From JABDBK01 sp964453575 (GTDB lineage Bacteria > Pseudomonadota > Gammaproteobacteria > DSM-16500), in assembly GCA_964453575.1 (NCBI GenBank), contig CAYVRW010000004.1, positions 1 to 50,693 on the forward strand: DNA of 50,693 nucleotides. The letters run 5' to 3'. Below are positions 49,028-50,693 of the stretch, piece after piece. The notes beneath the pieces were generated by a model. The model was not told the origin of the DNA, did no database searches, and saw only the letters and a list, made by a program, of their open reading frames with translations. The position numbers and the translations under genes were made by a program. Within the stretch, counting starts at the first letter, position 1. Each line of letters opens with the position of its first letter.

Positions 49028-50536
49028 TCATCGCAATGAAAAATTCCTTTCATTTTTCAACGAAGTTGGCGGTATGTAAGCTTCAAGCTCTTGCCTAAGT
49101 ATCGTTTTAAATGAAGTCGTTGAATTTCCGCCTGGGCCATGTTCGAGATGATCTTTGATCACACGGTAAACATCTTGCTTTGTAGATTTAGCTCTACATT
49201 TTTCCAATAAGTTGTTTGCGTTTTGAATTCCTACTGTTCTAAAACAATTAAAAAACCAATAACGTCCGTTTTTATTGCGCTTGGTAAGTTGGTTTTGAAC
49301 GTCGTAACATACGATGGCTCGTTTTACTATTTCAATTAAGTGATCTCTTGTAACGCAAAGCCCAAACTTATCTATTAATTCCAGCAATCGATTATTTTTA
49401 GCTTGAATACTTCTTACATTATCAATAAAACGTTGATCACGAGGTTTATCCGTCAAAACTTCTACTGCTTTTACATGCAGGTTGCGAGAAGCAGTAATAG
49501 CAGTAATAGCAGTAAAAGCAGCCAAAGTATCATTAGGATTAAGCGTATGTTGATGATATTTTTCCTCAAAAGACTTAGCGGCATCATAAAATGCTAGCTC
49601 GGATGAACTTAATAGGTCTTCTGATTTTGCGGCTTTCATGGGCTCCGGAATGATTCCTAACCATTCATCGATAATGGTTTTCTTTTTTTTGCAGAACCAA
49701 CTAAAAGTAAATTTTTTAGCACTGAATAATTCGTCACATGCATCTGTTACACTAAGCCGCGTATTGACTGGTTGTTGCAGTTTTTCAGCGATTTTTCTTA
49801 TCTTAAGAACTTGCTTTGATTCCTCATGTCCTTCTGGGTTGACCATGTCTAAAAATTTTATAAGTGTGCCACCCAAAAGATAGGCATCAATTTTCTTTTT
49901 ATCAGCCATTTGAAAGAGGTCAACGTTTATTTTGCCGTTTCTCTTAATTTCAGGAGGAGTCCGCACTGTTTTATAAATATCGATAAATTCTTGGTGATTA
50001 GATGTTTCGTCAAGTTCTGATAATTTAATGTAGAGTTTTCCTTCCTGGGTTTGATAAAGAAGTACATTACTTAAATCAATATCACGATGAACTAGGTTAT
50101 TTTTATGTAATTGACCCACTGCATATATTAACTGCGCAGCTATATGTTCGGGTCCTTGTCGCTTAATTAGCTCTCTGACATCTTGGGATAATGTTGTAAG
50201 ATCGCCCAGGGGAGTTTTTAAGTGAAGTTGGCCTTTCTCTGAATAACAAAAAGGAATATTTAAGTATCTCGGATCAATGCTCCCTTCTTCAATAAGAGCC
50301 TTGAGCCTATCCGTTCTTTCTGTCATTTGTTTTAAGCTAGATATCGAGTTAGCTCGGTTAGCATACAACACATCTTGTATGGTTTCGGATGTATAATATC
50401 TAAGATTTTTTCCTGGCAAAAGATCATTGAAACTCGGTTCTAGAACATGAATGACAAAATCTTCTAGCTCGGAGCGAAAACATTGTAAGTTAGATCGACC
50501 CACCATCCTCTTACCCTTATTATACAAACTGTACAT
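49028..50536 (-). CDS. Eukaryotic-like protein kinase, divergent, effector-like
   Basis: 502 residues from the ATG at 50536; an alternative Met ten codons in (50506) has AAGGG upstream. Kinase catalytic loop at residues 149-160: 'VHRDIDLSNVLL' keeps His-Arg-Asp and the Asn but has Asp where Lys (or Ala in Tyr kinases) is usual. The DFG position reads 'KLSELDETSN', so the magnesium-binding motif is altered. N-lobe is hard to define. The C-terminal 200 residues are helical with basic clusters. Likely a secreted kinase or pseudokinase; substrate unknown. A terminator for the neighbour lies just upstream of its start. Confidence 0.75.
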   Translation of the reverse strand: MYSLYNKGKRMVGRSNLQCFRSELEDFVIHVLEPSFNDLLPGKNLRYYTSETIQDVLYANRANSISSLKQMTERTDRLKALIEEGSIDPRYLNIPFCYSEKGQLHLKTPLGDLTTLSQDVRELIKRQGPEHIAAQLIYAVGQLHKNNLVHRDIDLSNVLLYQTQEGKLYIKLSELDETSNHQEFIDIYKTVRTPPEIKRNGKINVDLFQMADKKKIDAYLLGGTLIKFLDMVNPEGHEESKQVLKIRKIAEKLQQPVNTRLSVTDACDELFSAKKFTFSWFCKKKKTIIDEWLGIIPEPMKAAKSEDLLSSSELAFYDAAKSFEEKYHQHTLNPNDTLAAFTAITAITASRNLHVKAVEVLTDKPRDQRFIDNVRSIQAKNNRLLELIDKFGLCVTRDHLIEIVKRAIVCYDVQNQLTKRNKNGRYWFFNCFRTVGIQNANNLLEKCRAKSTKQDVYRVIKDHLEHGPGGNSTTSFKTILRQELEAYIPPTSLKNERNFSLR

Positions 50537-50633
50537 AATTGTAACATACTGGATTTACTTGTTCTATTATTATTTCCGCAATTATTTCCGCAAAATGCTC
50601 TTATGATTTTTTGCCAAACTTTTTTTTCTTATC

Positions 50634-50682
50634 CATAAAAAAAATAACCCACCTGGTGCGCATCGTTGAGAGGCGTGGTGGG
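50634..50682 (-). terminator. Rho-independent terminator for a minus-strand gene beyond the window
   Basis: On the minus strand CCCACC (50682-50677) pairs with GGTGGG (50653-50648) around GC-rich inner bases, followed by TTATTTTTTTTA. It must serve a gene to the right of the window edge. Confidence 0.75.
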
Positions 50683-50693
50683 CTTGGATATAA

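Overview
The window looks like a chromosomal segment of an AT-rich, host-associated gammaproteobacterium, most likely in the Legionellales (Legionella, Coxiella, Berkiella or Aquicella type). The evidence is an rpoD 3' end followed by a tRNA with a CAU anticodon, a canonical hisGDCBHAFI operon headed by a TrpR-like regulator, and many effector-like orphan genes: an ankyrin protein, F-box-like motifs, a divergent eukaryotic-like kinase, a SpvC/OspF-like protein and a sphingomyelinase-like phosphodiesterase. This placement is an inference from gene content and cannot be taken to genus.

Layout. 1-1.3 kb: end of rpoD with its terminator, a small orphan gene and the tRNA. 1.4-14.1 kb: an accessory, partly decayed island. 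It carries a REP-associated tyrosine transposase (RAYT) inside a 1.16-kb element, three families of dispersed palindromes, several gene fragments (a DUF1016 C-terminus fused to a GNAT domain, a second DUF1016 scrap, a truncated DUF2145 copy, two anonymous 3' fragments) and a HigBA-type toxin-antitoxin pair. Between 7.4 and 11.3 kb, genes or gene pairs alternate with near-identical 48-50 bp palindromes whose arms match the terminal repeats of the RAYT element. 14.2-20.1 kb: a PheC-like binding protein, orphan genes, a histidine-phosphatase fusion, a SpvC/OspF-like protein and a Dus enzyme. 20.3-21.2 kb: an outer-membrane beta-barrel. 21.2-28.6 kb: the YerC-like regulator and the complete histidine operon, with a consensus sigma70 promoter and palindromic operator-like sites.

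28.6-34.5 kb: secreted and effector-like proteins, including a proline-rich exported protein, a GH64-type beta-1,3-glucanase, an L,D-transpeptidase, a coiled-coil protein and an ankyrin protein. 34.7-38.2 kb: a compact PAPS module, with CysQ divergent from a fused ATP sulfurylase/APS kinase that overlaps a sulfotransferase. 38.3-42.4 kb: small lipoproteins, an EEP-family phosphodiesterase, a Phd/PIN toxin-antitoxin pair with a perfect palindromic operator, and an orphan F-box-like protein. 42.5-48.5 kb: housekeeping genes kdsB, murI, rlmJ, a glycine-zipper lipoprotein, bcp, an archaeal/eukaryotic-type proS and a eukaryotic-like class I fructose-bisphosphate aldolase. 48.5-50.7 kb: a second toxin-antitoxin pair (toxin apparently C-terminally truncated), a kinase-like gene and a terminator for a gene beyond the right edge.

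Most interesting: (1) the palindrome-punctuated gene array with its matching RAYT element; (2) the SpvC/OspF-like protein with catalytic-type His and Lys at the family's exact 30-residue spacing; (3) two adjacent genes joined in the -1 frame across a U-UUA-AAA slippery heptamer; (4) an F-box-like motif recurring in three otherwise unrelated orphan proteins; (5) the self-contained sulfation module.
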